A stretch of 64,000 bases of DNA from Arhodomonas aquaeolei DSM 8974 (lineage in GTDB: Bacteria > Pseudomonadota > Gammaproteobacteria > Nitrococcales > Nitrococcaceae). Where the stretch lies: contig NZ_KB894806.1 of NCBI RefSeq assembly GCF_000374645.1, positions 1-64,000 of the forward strand, read 5' to 3'. Positions 18,432 to 27,032 of the stretch are shown piece after piece; the first letter of the stretch is position 1; every line of letters starts with the position of its first letter. A program made the translations under genes and the position numbers. Below the pieces are notes generated by a model. The model made no database searches. It was not told the DNA's origin and was given only the letters and a program-made list of their open reading frames with translations.

Positions 18432-18884
18432 TTGCGCCCTTTGTCCACTTTTACTGGGGCCCGCTTCGTTGGTTCGGGCCCGGAGCGGGGCGGGAAGAGT
18501 GGTCCTTTGATAGCGGCCGGCGTCGGCGCCCTATTCCCTGTTAGCAGTTGCAACGGAACGGCCAGGACGGCGGACACCGCCAAATCGCACGCGAACCTTG
18601 CCGGTATTTGTTCCGGATACGGCACGTCCGACGTGTTGCCCGGCGGTTTACCCTCGGCTCGGCTGGTAATCCTGGGACCCGGCTTGCTCGCCTCGATGCT
18701 ATGCGCCACGACTCGTGGCGTCAGTCATTGTCGGGCGTGCATTGCTGGTCCGGCAAGGCAGGCCATTGGAATGGCCATGCAGATATCGACCCGGGCCACT
18801 GGTGTCCCGTGTCTTTCGTTGTCTGTCCCAACAGGGCGAGGGTCAGCAAATTCTTCTGGCGCGCCGTCCGGCTGAACCGGTCGC

Positions 18885-19045
18885 AGGCACGCATGAAACG
18901 GCCGAGACGTCGCACGCCTGCGGCGCACGACCTACCCGCGTGTGCAGCCGGACGTCGGCCGTGTGCGACATCGCCACTGCGGTGAACAGGGTAACGTTGG
19001 CCCTGGAGTGTCGTTGAGCCACCATGCATTGTCACAATCGGAATT
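18885..19045 (-). repeat. Right copy of the ~150-bp diverged inverted repeat flanking the hsd operon
   Basis: Reverse-complemented, this stretch aligns with 9785-9950 through TAACGTTaCCCTGTTC, GATGTCGCACACGGCC, GGGTAGGTCGTGCGCC and GCGTGCGACGTCTCG, then CCGTTTCATG. It is opposite in orientation to the left copy and ends about 60 bp before the jetA start. Confidence 0.75.
18908..18935 (-). repeat. REP-like element inside the right inverted repeat
   Basis: On the minus strand GTAG (18935-18932) is followed by GTCGTGCGCC, a GCA loop and GGCGTGCGACG. It is nearly identical to the unit at 9888-9915. Confidence 0.55.
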
Positions 19046-19101
19046 GCCGGGTGATGGTTTGCATCGTAGACGCGGGCGATCACGGCACGGAAACTGTCCA
19101 C

Positions 19102-20547
19102 ATGGACTACGATCACGCCCGTTACCTGCGCCGCAATCATCCGGCGTGGCGGCTGCTCACCGCCGACAGCGCGCCCCTGATCGTCGGCTTTCTCCACCAC
19201 GCCTTTATCGGCCCCAACGTTCGGGCCCTGGGCGAGCAGGAGCTGGCGGCGCAGTTGGAGGACTACCTTTTCCATCTGCGCGAAAGCGAGGGTGAGGATG
19301 CCTTCCCGCGGGCCGCGCTGGATTATCTCAACGACTGGGCCGGAGACGACCGGGGCTGGCTGCGTCGCTACTACCCCACGGACAGCGACGAGCCCCACTA
19401 CGACCTCATGCCCGCCACGGAGAAGGCCATACAGTGGGTGGTGGGACTGGAAGAGCGAGTGCAGTTCGTCGGTGCCGAGTCGCGCTTGCGCACGGTCTTT
19501 GATCTTCTCCACGAGCTGGTTCAGGGCGCGGAGACCGATCCCCAGGCTCGCATCGATGAGTTGAAGCGCCAGCGCGCGGAGGTCGACGCGCAGATCGAGC
19601 GCATTCAGGCTGGTGAGCTGGAGCAGATGAACCCGACCCGGCTGCGCGAGCGTTTCCTCCAGGCCACTGGCACCGCCCGGGCGCTGCTGGCGGACTTCCG
19701 CCAGGTGGAACAGAACTTCCGCGAGCTGGACCGGGCGGTGCGCGAGCGCATCGCTACCTGGTCCGGCGGCCGCGGCGAGCTCCTGGAGGAGGTGTTCGGC
19801 GAGCAGGACGTCATCGCCGAGTCCGATCAGGGCAGGAGCTTCCGCGCGTTCTGGGATTTCCTCATGTCGCCGGCACGCCAGGAGGAGCTCACCGAGCTGC
19901 TGGAACGGGCGCTGTCGCTGGAGCCTGTCGCCGAGCTGGAGCCGGACCCGCGCGTGCGCCGCATCCACTACGACTGGCTGGAGGCCGGCGAGACCACCCA
20001 GCGCACGGTGGCCCGGCTCTCCCAGCAGCTGCGCCGTTACCTGGATGACCAGGCCTGGCTGGAGAACCGGCGGATCATGGACCTGATCCGCGACATCGAG
20101 CAGCACGCCGTGGCCCTGCGGGAAAGCCCGCCCAGCGGCGACGTGATGGCGCTGGACGAGCCCTCGCCCACCGTGGAGTTGCCCATGGAACGGCCCCTGT
20201 TCACCCCGCCGGTCAAGCCCGACATCCGCGACCAGGTATTGGTGGAGGGTGACGAGGACATCGACCCGGAGGCGTTGTTCGAGCAGGTCTACGTGGACCG
20301 CGAGCGCCTGCGCGGGCACATCCGCCGGGCCCTGAACCGCCACTCCCCGGTAAGCCTGGCGGCGGTGATCCGCGAGCATCCGCTGGAACAGGGCCTTGCT
20401 GAGCTGGTCACCTACCTGGCCCTGGCCAGCGAGGACCCGGACTCGGTTATCGAGGACAGTCAGACCGATCACGTGGAATGGATCGACGCCGACGACGTTA
20501 TCCGTCGCGCCGCCGTACCCCGGGTGCTGTTCAGCCGCGGCGCCTGA
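19102..20547 (+). CDS. jetA: Wadjet type I JetA (DUF3375, kleisin-like)
   Basis: The 481-residue DUF3375 protein begins MDYDHARYLRRNHPAWRLLTADSAPLIVGFLH and carries a helical middle part (ELKRQRAEVDAQIERIQAGE) and a conserved MERPLFTPP segment. In type I Wadjet (JetABCD), JetA is the kleisin of an SMC-like complex that extrudes and cleaves circular plasmid DNA. I chose the ATG at 19102 because the DUF3375 homology begins there; an upstream in-frame start at 19024 would run back into the inverted repeat. The ribosome binding site is weak. A 289-bp gap with REP-like hairpins separates it from jetB. Confidence 0.92.
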   Translation: MDYDHARYLRRNHPAWRLLTADSAPLIVGFLHHAFIGPNVRALGEQELAAQLEDYLFHLRESEGEDAFPRAALDYLNDWAGDDRGWLRRYYPTDSDEPHYDLMPATEKAIQWVVGLEERVQFVGAESRLRTVFDLLHELVQGAETDPQARIDELKRQRAEVDAQIERIQAGELEQMNPTRLRERFLQATGTARALLADFRQVEQNFRELDRAVRERIATWSGGRGELLEEVFGEQDVIAESDQGRSFRAFWDFLMSPARQEELTELLERALSLEPVAELEPDPRVRRIHYDWLEAGETTQRTVARLSQQLRRYLDDQAWLENRRIMDLIRDIEQHAVALRESPPSGDVMALDEPSPTVELPMERPLFTPPVKPDIRDQVLVEGDEDIDPEALFEQVYVDRERLRGHIRRALNRHSPVSLAAVIREHPLEQGLAELVTYLALASEDPDSVIEDSQTDHVEWIDADDVIRRAAVPRVLFSRGA

Positions 20548-20704
20548 GCCGCCGCGCTTTGGCAGCCCGGCGCGGCCGCGCGAGGGGGTGCGGTCGTCGC
20601 GGGGCGATTCCCTCGGCGAAGCTGGGCTTGCGTGTTGTTCCAGGACAGATCTCCTGCGGGAGCCGACACGTGCCCAACAGCAACACGCCGGGGCACGGCG
20701 CCAC

Positions 20705-20790
20705 GTAGGCCGGCATTGGCCGGAGAGGACGCCGATATCCATGACGGCCGGCGGGCCCGGGATGTCGGGCACCAAGCGTGCCCGACCTAC
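20705..20790. repeat. Paired REP-like (BIME-like) elements between jetA and jetB
   Basis: On the minus strand GTAG (20790-20787) heads a perfect 9-bp stem, GTCGGGCAC and GTGCCCGAC (20764-20772 and 20778-20786). A second, weaker GTAG-headed unit in the opposite orientation starts at 20705 (GTAGGCCGGCATTGGCCGG). Two head-opposed REPs form a BIME-like module. Nothing else is recognised in 20548-20836. Confidence 0.6.
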
Positions 20791-20836
20791 GGGCTACGGG
20801 CATGATCCAAGCGCCAACAACGCTTACCATAGACGC

Positions 20837-21472
20837 ATGACGGACAACGATTACGAGACCGCGCCCACCGCCCTCGACGGCGACCGCCTGTCCCAGGTGC
20901 TGGTGGCCCTGTTCCGCGGCGTGCTCCATCGAGACAGCGCGCCGCAGCTCTGGCAGGGGCTGCTGAACCTGCAGGCCCGTGTGCGGGACTATGTCGCCGT
21001 GCTGGGCCTGGAGCTGATCCTGGACGAGGCCGAGGGCTACGCCTTTCTGCGCCAGCGCCCCCGGGACCCGGACGCCGGCGACGAGCTGCCGCGGCTGGTG
21101 GCGCGGCGCCAGCTCAGCTACCCGGTGAGCCTGCTGCTGGCCCTGCTGCGCAAGAAGCTGGCCGAGCACGACGCCACCGGCGGCGACACTCGGTTGGTGC
21201 TCTCCCGCGAGCAGATCGTCGAGCAGATACGGGTGTTCCTCCCGGAGACCGCCAACGAGGCCAGGCTGCTGGATCGCATGGACAGTCACATCAAAAAGGC
21301 CGTGGAGCTGGGTATGCTGCGGCGCATGCGCGGCCAGGAGGAGCGCTTCGAGGTCCGCCGTATCCTCAAAGCCTTCGTCGACGCCCAGTGGCTTGGCGAG
21401 CTGGACGAACGGCTGCGCGCCTACCGGGCCTACATCGGGGGCACTGGCAGCGACGCCGCCGCGGAGGGATGA
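20837..21472 (+). CDS. jetB: Wadjet type I JetB (DUF4194)
   Basis: The 211-residue DUF4194 protein is made of winged-helix segments, as in MukE-like partners of SMC complexes. LSQVLVALFRGVLHRDSAPQLWQGLL opens the domain; LELILDEAEGYAFLRQR and ARRQLSYPVSLLLALLRKKL follow. In Wadjet it binds the JetA kleisin and the JetC heads. The stop codon overlaps the jetC start (ATGA), so the two are translationally coupled. Confidence 0.92.
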   Translation: MTDNDYETAPTALDGDRLSQVLVALFRGVLHRDSAPQLWQGLLNLQARVRDYVAVLGLELILDEAEGYAFLRQRPRDPDAGDELPRLVARRQLSYPVSLLLALLRKKLAEHDATGGDTRLVLSREQIVEQIRVFLPETANEARLLDRMDSHIKKAVELGMLRRMRGQEERFEVRRILKAFVDAQWLGELDERLRAYRAYIGGTGSDAAAEG

Positions 21473-24400
21473 TGGAGCTGCAGCCGCTGGATTTCACCGC
21501 CTCCGAGGCCCGCGCCGGATTTCGCCTGCAGGCCACGGAGGTCTACAACTGGGGCACCTTCCACGACCGCGTCTGGCGCATCGAGCCCGGCGGCGACAAC
21601 GCCCTGCTCACCGGCGATATCGGCTCCGGCAAATCCACCCTGGTGGACGCCGTCACCACGCTGCTGGTGCCGGCCCAGCGCATCACTTACAACAAGGCCG
21701 CCGGTGCCGAGGCCCGGGAGCGCTCGTTGCGCTCGTACGTGCTGGGCTATTACAAGTCCGAGCGCGACGAGGCCGGCGCGGCGGCCAAGCCCGTAGCCCT
21801 GCGCGATCACAACAGCTACTCGGTGATCCTGGCCCGCTTTCGCAACGAAGGCTTCGACCACGACGTCACCCTGGCCCAGGTGTTCTGGGTCAAGGACCAG
21901 GGCCAGCCCCAGCGCTTCTACGTTGTGGCCGACGCGGCGCTGTCCGTCGCCGGCGATTTCGCCGACTTCGGCGCCGACATCAACGCCCTGAAGAAACGCC
22001 TGCGCGACGCGCCGCGGGTGGAGGTCCACGACACCTTTCCGCCCTACGGCGCGGCCTTCCGTCGGCGCTTCGGCATTAACGGCGAGCAGGCCCTGGAGCT
22101 GTTCAGTCAGACCGTGTCCATGAAGTCGGTGGGTAATCTCACCGAGTTCGTGCGCAGCCACATGCTGGAAGCCGCCCCGGTCGAGGAGAAGATCGAGGCG
22201 TTGATCGGCCACTTCGACGACCTCAATCGGGCCCACGATGCGGTGGTCAACGCCCGCCGCCAGATCGAGGCCCTGGAACCGCTGGTGGCCGATGCTGACC
22301 GCCACGCCGAGCTGAACAGCCAGGTGGAGCGTTGGCGGGCCTGCCGCGAGGCCCTGGAGCCCTGGTTTGCCGGGCTCAAGGCGGACCTGCTGGAGCAGCG
22401 CCTTGAGCGGCTGGGCGCCGATCTGGCCCGGACCGGCAGCCGCATTGAGCGACTGGACGAGCGCCGTCGGGGTCAGGGGGAGGAGCGCGACGAGCTGCGT
22501 CAGGCCATCGCCGAGCAGGGTGGCGACCGCCTGGAGCGCCTGGCCCGGGAGATCGAGGAGCGCCGCTGCGAGGAGCAGGCCCGGCGCGGGCGGGCGGAGC
22601 AGTATAACCGGCTGGCTCGATCCCTGGAGTTGCCCGAGGCGGCCGACGCAGACACCTTCCTGGACAACCAGCGGCGCCTGGCCGCCGAGCGCGCGCGCAC
22701 CGAGGCGCGTGCCGGCGAGCTGCAGAACCAGCGCACCGAGGCCGAGGTGGCCTTCCGCGAGTTGCGCGAGCAGCACGAGGCCATCGACACCGAGCTCACC
22801 TCCCTACGTCAACGCCGCACCAACCTGCCGGCGGCCAGCCTGGCCCTGCGCCAGCGTCTGTGCGAGGAGCTGGACCTTGAGCCTGAGGCCCTGCCCTTCG
22901 CCGGCGAGCTGATCCAGGTCCGCGACGACGAGCGCGACTGGGAGGGCGCCGCCGAGCGGCTGCTGCACAACTTCGGGTTGTCCCTGCTGGTGCCGGACAC
23001 GCACTACCCGGTGGTGGCCGAGTGGGTGGAGCGCACCCACCTGCGTGGCCGGCTGGTTTACTATCGGGTGCGCCAGCCCCGCGAGACCCGGTCGGCGGAC
23101 CTGCACCCGGACTCCCTGGTGCGCAAGCTGGCCATCCGCCCGGATTCGGCGTTCTATCCCTGGCTGGAGAAGGAGCTGGCCCGGCGCTTCGACTACGCCT
23201 GCTGCGCCGACCTGGCCCGCTTCCGCCGCGAGCCCAAGGCCGTCACTCGCGCCGGACAGATCAAGACCGGCGGCGAGCGCCACGAGAAGGACGACCGCCA
23301 CCGCATCGACGACCGCTCCCGTTTCATCCTGGGCTGGTCCAACGAGGCCAAGATCGCCGCCCTGGAAAAGCAGGCCGCCGACCTGCAGCAGCGCATGGCC
23401 GAGTCCGGCGATGAGATCGCCACCCTGCAGAAGCACGCCGGCGAGCTCCAGCAGCGGGCCACGGCCCTGGGCCAGCTGGAGATGTTCGCCGACTTTCGCG
23501 AGCTGGACTGGCGCGCCGTCACCAGCGAGATCGCCCGGCTGGAGGAGGAGAAACGCCATATCGAACAGGCCTCGGACCAGCTCCGCGCCCTGCAGGGCCA
23601 GCTGGAAGCGCTGGAGCAGGCCCGTGCGGAGACCGACGCCGAGCGGGAGAAGGCCCGGGACGAGCGCGCCAAGCTGGAGGAGCGCCGGGAGTGGGCTACC
23701 GAGGCCCTGGGGGCTGCCTGGGCGGTGCACCAGGCCGCTACCGACGCGCAGCGCGAGCAGGCCTTCCCGGCCCTACGGGACCTGCGCCCGGAGGCCCTCG
23801 GCGAGCAGCAGCTCACCGTGGAGTCCTGCGACAATCGCCAGTCCGACATGCGCCGCTGGCTGCAGGAGCGGATTGACCGGGAGGAGAAACAGCTCAAGCG
23901 CCTGGCCGAACGGGTGGTCAACGCCATGAGCGATTTCTGCCACAGCTGGCCCCTGGAGACCCGGGAGATGGACGCGAACCTGGCCGCCGCCGGCGAGTAT
24001 GCGGCCATGCTGGCGACCCTCAGGGACGATGACCTGCCGCGCTTCGAGCAGCGCTTCAAGGCGCTGCTCAACGAGAACACCATTCGAGAGGTGGCCAGCT
24101 TCCAGGCCCATCTCAACCGCCAGCGCCAGGGCATCCGCGAGCGCATCGACATCATCAACCGCTCCCTGCACGGCATCGACTTCAACCAGGGACGCTACAT
24201 CGAGCTGCTGGCCGAGCCCGCCGTCGACGTGGAGATCCGGGACTTCCAGCGTGACCTGCGCAGCTGTACCGAGGGCACCATCGGCGCCGATGACGACGCT
24301 GCTTACTCCGAGGCCAAGTTCCTGCAGGTGCGCGGGATCATCGAGCGGCTGCGCGGCCGGGAGGGCACCGCCGAGGCGGACCGGCGCTGGCGGCGCAAGG

Positions 24401-24867
24401 TCACCGATGTGCGCAACTGGTTTACTTTCTCCGCCGAGGAGAAATGGCGCGAGGACGACAGTGCCTACGAGCACTACACCGACTCCGGCGGCAAGTCCGG
24501 CGGCCAGAAGGAGAAGCTGGCCTATACGGTGCTGGCCGCCAGCCTGGCCTACCAGTTCGGCCTGGAGGCCGGCGCCCGGCGCTCGCGGACATTCCGTTTC
24601 GTGGTCATCGACGAGGCCTTCGGCCGCGGCTCGGACGAGTCCGCCCGCTTCGGCCTGGAGCTGTTCCGGCGGCTTAACCTGCAGCTGCTCATCGTCACGC
24701 CGCTGCAGAAGATCCACATCATCGAGCCCTTCGTGGCCAGCGTGGGCTTCGTCCATTCCCCGGACGGCGCCCGCTCGATGGTGCGCAACCTCACCATCGA
24801 GGAATACCACGCCGAAAAGGCCGCCCGCACCGGCACGGGCCAGGCCGACGCCGCCCAGTCGCTGTGA
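21469..24867 (+). CDS. jetC: Wadjet type I JetC (SMC-like ATPase)
   Basis: The 1132-residue SMC/SbcC/MukB-like ATPase has Walker A GDIGSGKST (residues 49-57), two long coiled-coil arms rich in E, R, L and Q (about 290-480 and 630-830) around a hinge-like middle, an ABC signature SGGKSGGQKEK (from about 1005) and Walker B FVVIDEAFG (from about 1044). It supplies the ATP-driven loop extrusion in the JetABCD plasmid-defence complex. The start is either ATG of an ATGATG pair. It overlaps jetB by 4 bp and jetD by 4 bp, and all catalytic motifs look intact. Confidence 0.95.
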   Translation: MMELQPLDFTASEARAGFRLQATEVYNWGTFHDRVWRIEPGGDNALLTGDIGSGKSTLVDAVTTLLVPAQRITYNKAAGAEARERSLRSYVLGYYKSERDEAGAAAKPVALRDHNSYSVILARFRNEGFDHDVTLAQVFWVKDQGQPQRFYVVADAALSVAGDFADFGADINALKKRLRDAPRVEVHDTFPPYGAAFRRRFGINGEQALELFSQTVSMKSVGNLTEFVRSHMLEAAPVEEKIEALIGHFDDLNRAHDAVVNARRQIEALEPLVADADRHAELNSQVERWRACREALEPWFAGLKADLLEQRLERLGADLARTGSRIERLDERRRGQGEERDELRQAIAEQGGDRLERLAREIEERRCEEQARRGRAEQYNRLARSLELPEAADADTFLDNQRRLAAERARTEARAGELQNQRTEAEVAFRELREQHEAIDTELTSLRQRRTNLPAASLALRQRLCEELDLEPEALPFAGELIQVRDDERDWEGAAERLLHNFGLSLLVPDTHYPVVAEWVERTHLRGRLVYYRVRQPRETRSADLHPDSLVRKLAIRPDSAFYPWLEKELARRFDYACCADLARFRREPKAVTRAGQIKTGGERHEKDDRHRIDDRSRFILGWSNEAKIAALEKQAADLQQRMAESGDEIATLQKHAGELQQRATALGQLEMFADFRELDWRAVTSEIARLEEEKRHIEQASDQLRALQGQLEALEQARAETDAEREKARDERAKLEERREWATEALGAAWAVHQAATDAQREQAFPALRDLRPEALGEQQLTVESCDNRQSDMRRWLQERIDREEKQLKRLAERVVNAMSDFCHSWPLETREMDANLAAAGEYAAMLATLRDDDLPRFEQRFKALLNENTIREVASFQAHLNRQRQGIRERIDIINRSLHGIDFNQGRYIELLAEPAVDVEIRDFQRDLRSCTEGTIGADDDAAYSEAKFLQVRGIIERLRGREGTAEADRRWRRKVTDVRNWFTFSAEEKWREDDSAYEHYTDSGGKSGGQKEKLAYTVLAASLAYQFGLEAGARRSRTFRFVVIDEAFGRGSDESARFGLELFRRLNLQLLIVTPLQKIHIIEPFVASVGFVHSPDGARSMVRNLTIEEYHAEKAARTGTGQADAAQSL

Positions 24868-26102
24868 GCCCAAAGACCGCCTGGACCGACCCCGAGGACC
24901 TGCGCCGTCAGCTGGAAAAACGCTGGCGGCGCGGCGAGCTGCTGGCCGCCCGGGTCCACCGCGAATCCCCCTTCCCCTTGCGCCTGCGTCTTCGCACCCC
25001 CACCGGCGGCGAGGTGGCCGAGCACTTCGAGGCCGTCCGCGACTGGGTCCGAAACCTACGTGAGCACAGCCGCGAGGTCCGCGGCCACGGCTACCGGCTG
25101 GACTGGCAGCCGGTGCGCAACCGCGTCCACGGCACCAACCGGCTGCCCACCGCCGCCTGGGTGGCCGACGCCGACGATGCCCTGGCCCTGCTGGGCCGCA
25201 AGCAGGACGCCCGGCGCTTCGACGCGCTGGTGGAAACCACCCGGGCGCGCCAGCCGGCGTTGCTGGAATGGCTGGCCCGCCGGCCGCTCACCGCCCTGGA
25301 GCACGCCGAGGAATGGCCCCGGTTGCTGGCGGTGGTGGACTACCTCCAGGCCCATCCCCGCCCGGGGCTGTACCTGCGCCAGCTGGACATCCCCGGCGTG
25401 GACACCAAGTTCATCGGCAACCGCCGCCGCCTGCTGGCCGAGCTGCTGGATCTGGCGTTGCCCGAGTCCGCCGTGGACACTCGGCACACCGGGGCCCGCG
25501 GTTTCGAGGCGCGTTACGGCCTGCGCCAGCGCCCGCTGCGGCTGCGCTTCCGTGTGCTGGACCCGGCCCTGGCCATCCGCGGCCTCACCGACCTGGCCGT
25601 GCCGGTGGCGGAGCTCGCCGCCCTGGATCCGGACCAGGCCGAGCCGCCGGTGCGCACGGTGTTCATCACCGAGAACGAGATCAACGGCCTGGCCTTCCCC
25701 GACCACCCCGCCGGCCTGGTCATCTTCGGCCTGGGCTACGCGCTGGATCAGCTCGGCGCCATCCCCTGGCTGCACCGGGTGGCCGTCCATTACTGGGGCG
25801 ATATCGATACCCACGGCTTCGCCATCCTCGAGCGCCTGCGCAGCCACCTGCCCCATACCCGCTCCCTGCTCATGGACCGGGAGACCCTCGATGCCCACCA
25901 GGCCCTGTGGGTCAGCGAGGCCGCCGAGCAGCGCTTCACCGGCGAGCTCCACAGGCTCACCGGGGCCGAGCAGGCCCTGTTCCGCGACCTCCGTGACAAT
26001 GCCCTGGGAGCGAACCTGCGTCTGGAACAGGAACGAATCGGGTTCGGCTGGCTGGAGCGATACCTGTGCGAGCTTCCCTCAATGGCTGCGCCCCGGCGAT
26101 GA
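24864..26102 (+). CDS. jetD: Wadjet type I JetD (DUF3322-DUF2220, TOPRIM-like nuclease)
   Basis: The 412-residue protein joins an N-terminal DUF3322 domain (about 10-190; note the LYLRQLDIPGVDTKFI segment) to a C-terminal DUF2220 domain (about 210-400). In the latter, FITENEIN (around 264-271) and YWGDIDTHG (around 308-316) supply the Glu and DxD metal ligands of a TOPRIM fold like that of Spo11/topoisomerase VI. JetD is the subunit that cleaves DNA. It begins at a GTG overlapping the jetC stop and ends 15 bp from the convergent xerC. Confidence 0.93.
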   Translation: MSPKTAWTDPEDLRRQLEKRWRRGELLAARVHRESPFPLRLRLRTPTGGEVAEHFEAVRDWVRNLREHSREVRGHGYRLDWQPVRNRVHGTNRLPTAAWVADADDALALLGRKQDARRFDALVETTRARQPALLEWLARRPLTALEHAEEWPRLLAVVDYLQAHPRPGLYLRQLDIPGVDTKFIGNRRRLLAELLDLALPESAVDTRHTGARGFEARYGLRQRPLRLRFRVLDPALAIRGLTDLAVPVAELAALDPDQAEPPVRTVFITENEINGLAFPDHPAGLVIFGLGYALDQLGAIPWLHRVAVHYWGDIDTHGFAILERLRSHLPHTRSLLMDRETLDAHQALWVSEAAEQRFTGELHRLTGAEQALFRDLRDNALGANLRLEQERIGFGWLERYLCELPSMAAPRR

Positions 26103-26117
26103 CCGTCGCCGCAGCGG

Positions 26118-27032
26118 TCAGTCTCGCTTGCGCCGGGCCCGCGGGTGGGTGCGGTCGTAGACCTCGGCTAGGTGCTGGAAGTCCAGGTGGGTGTAGACCT
26201 GGGTGGTCGCGAGGCTGGCGTGGCCCAGCAGCTCCTGGACGGCGCGGAGGTCGCCGCTGGACTCCAGCAGGTGGGTGGCGAAGGCGTGCCGGAGCATGTG
26301 CGGGTGCACCGGGCGGCCGAGGCCGCGCTCGTCGGCGAGGGCGCGCAGGCGCTGCTGGATGGAGCGGTGGGCGAGCCGCCGGCCGCGGCGACTGACGAAC
26401 AGTGCCGGCTCGGTGGCCGGGGCCAGGCCCTCGCGTACGGTGAGCCACGCCTGCAGGGCCGCGCGGGCGGTGCGTCCGACCGGGACGATGCGGGTGCGCG
26501 CGCCCTTGCCGACGACGCGGAGGGTCTCCGGGTCGTGGGTGACGTCGGCGGCGTCCAGTGCCGCGACCTCGGCGAGGCGCAGGCCGCTGGAGTAGACCAG
26601 CTCGAACAGGGCACGGTCGCGCAGCGCCAGGGTGTCATCGTCGGCGGGGCCGTCGAGCAGCCGGGCGGCCTCGTCCACCGCCAGGGTCTCCGGCAGGCGG
26701 CGCCCGCTCTTCGGTGCGGTCACGTCGGCGGCGGGGTTGGCCGTCGCGATGCCCTCGCGCATGAGGTAGGCGAAGAAGGTGCGCAGGGCCGAAAGCGCCC
26801 GTGCCAGGGACCGTCCGCCGAGCCCGCGGCGGTGGCCGGCGGCGACGAAGGCGCGCACCTCGGCGCTGGTGACCCGCGACCAGTGCGTGGTGCCGGCGTC
26901 GCGGCAGTAGTGGGCAAAGGCCTCGAGGTCGCGGCGGTAGTGGTGACAGGTGGCAGCGGAGAGGCCGCGCTCGTCGCGGAGATGGGCGCCGAAGGCGGCG
27001 ACGCCGGCGTCGAGGTCGTCGACGTCAGCCAT
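26118..27032 (-). CDS. xerC: Tyrosine recombinase XerC
   Basis: The 304-residue protein has the SAM-like DNA-binding domain (about 8-95) and a catalytic domain with Arg152, Lys176, His245-x-x-Arg248, His271 and Tyr280 all in place. It resolves chromosome dimers at dif together with XerD. It overlaps the DUF484 gene by 8 bp and belongs to the lysA-dapF string. This context identifies it as housekeeping and not as the integrase of the neighbouring island. Confidence 0.94.
   Translation of the reverse strand: MADVDDLDAGVAAFGAHLRDERGLSAATCHHYRRDLEAFAHYCRDAGTTHWSRVTSAEVRAFVAAGHRRGLGGRSLARALSALRTFFAYLMREGIATANPAADVTAPKSGRRLPETLAVDEAARLLDGPADDDTLALRDRALFELVYSSGLRLAEVAALDAADVTHDPETLRVVGKGARTRIVPVGRTARAALQAWLTVREGLAPATEPALFVSRRGRRLAHRSIQQRLRALADERGLGRPVHPHMLRHAFATHLLESSGDLRAVQELLGHASLATTQVYTHLDFQHLAEVYDRTHPRARRKRD

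Larger units (their letters stand above)
18432..19101. other. Divergent 670-bp region between hsdM and jetA
   Basis: No convincing gene is present. It contains two near-perfect palindromes: CGCCACGA-c-TCGTGGCG (18704-18720) and GGCCATT-gg-AATGGCC (18771-18786). It also contains the right copy of the inverted repeat (about 18885-19045) with its REP-like hairpin. Promoters for the hsd operon and for the Wadjet operon must lie here, and the palindromes are candidate operators. Confidence 0.5.

Noticed and set aside
26118-27032. XerC as integrase of the adjacent defence island
   Set aside because: It is co-encoded with DUF484 and dapF in the normal housekeeping context and has full XerC motifs, so its position is ancestral.
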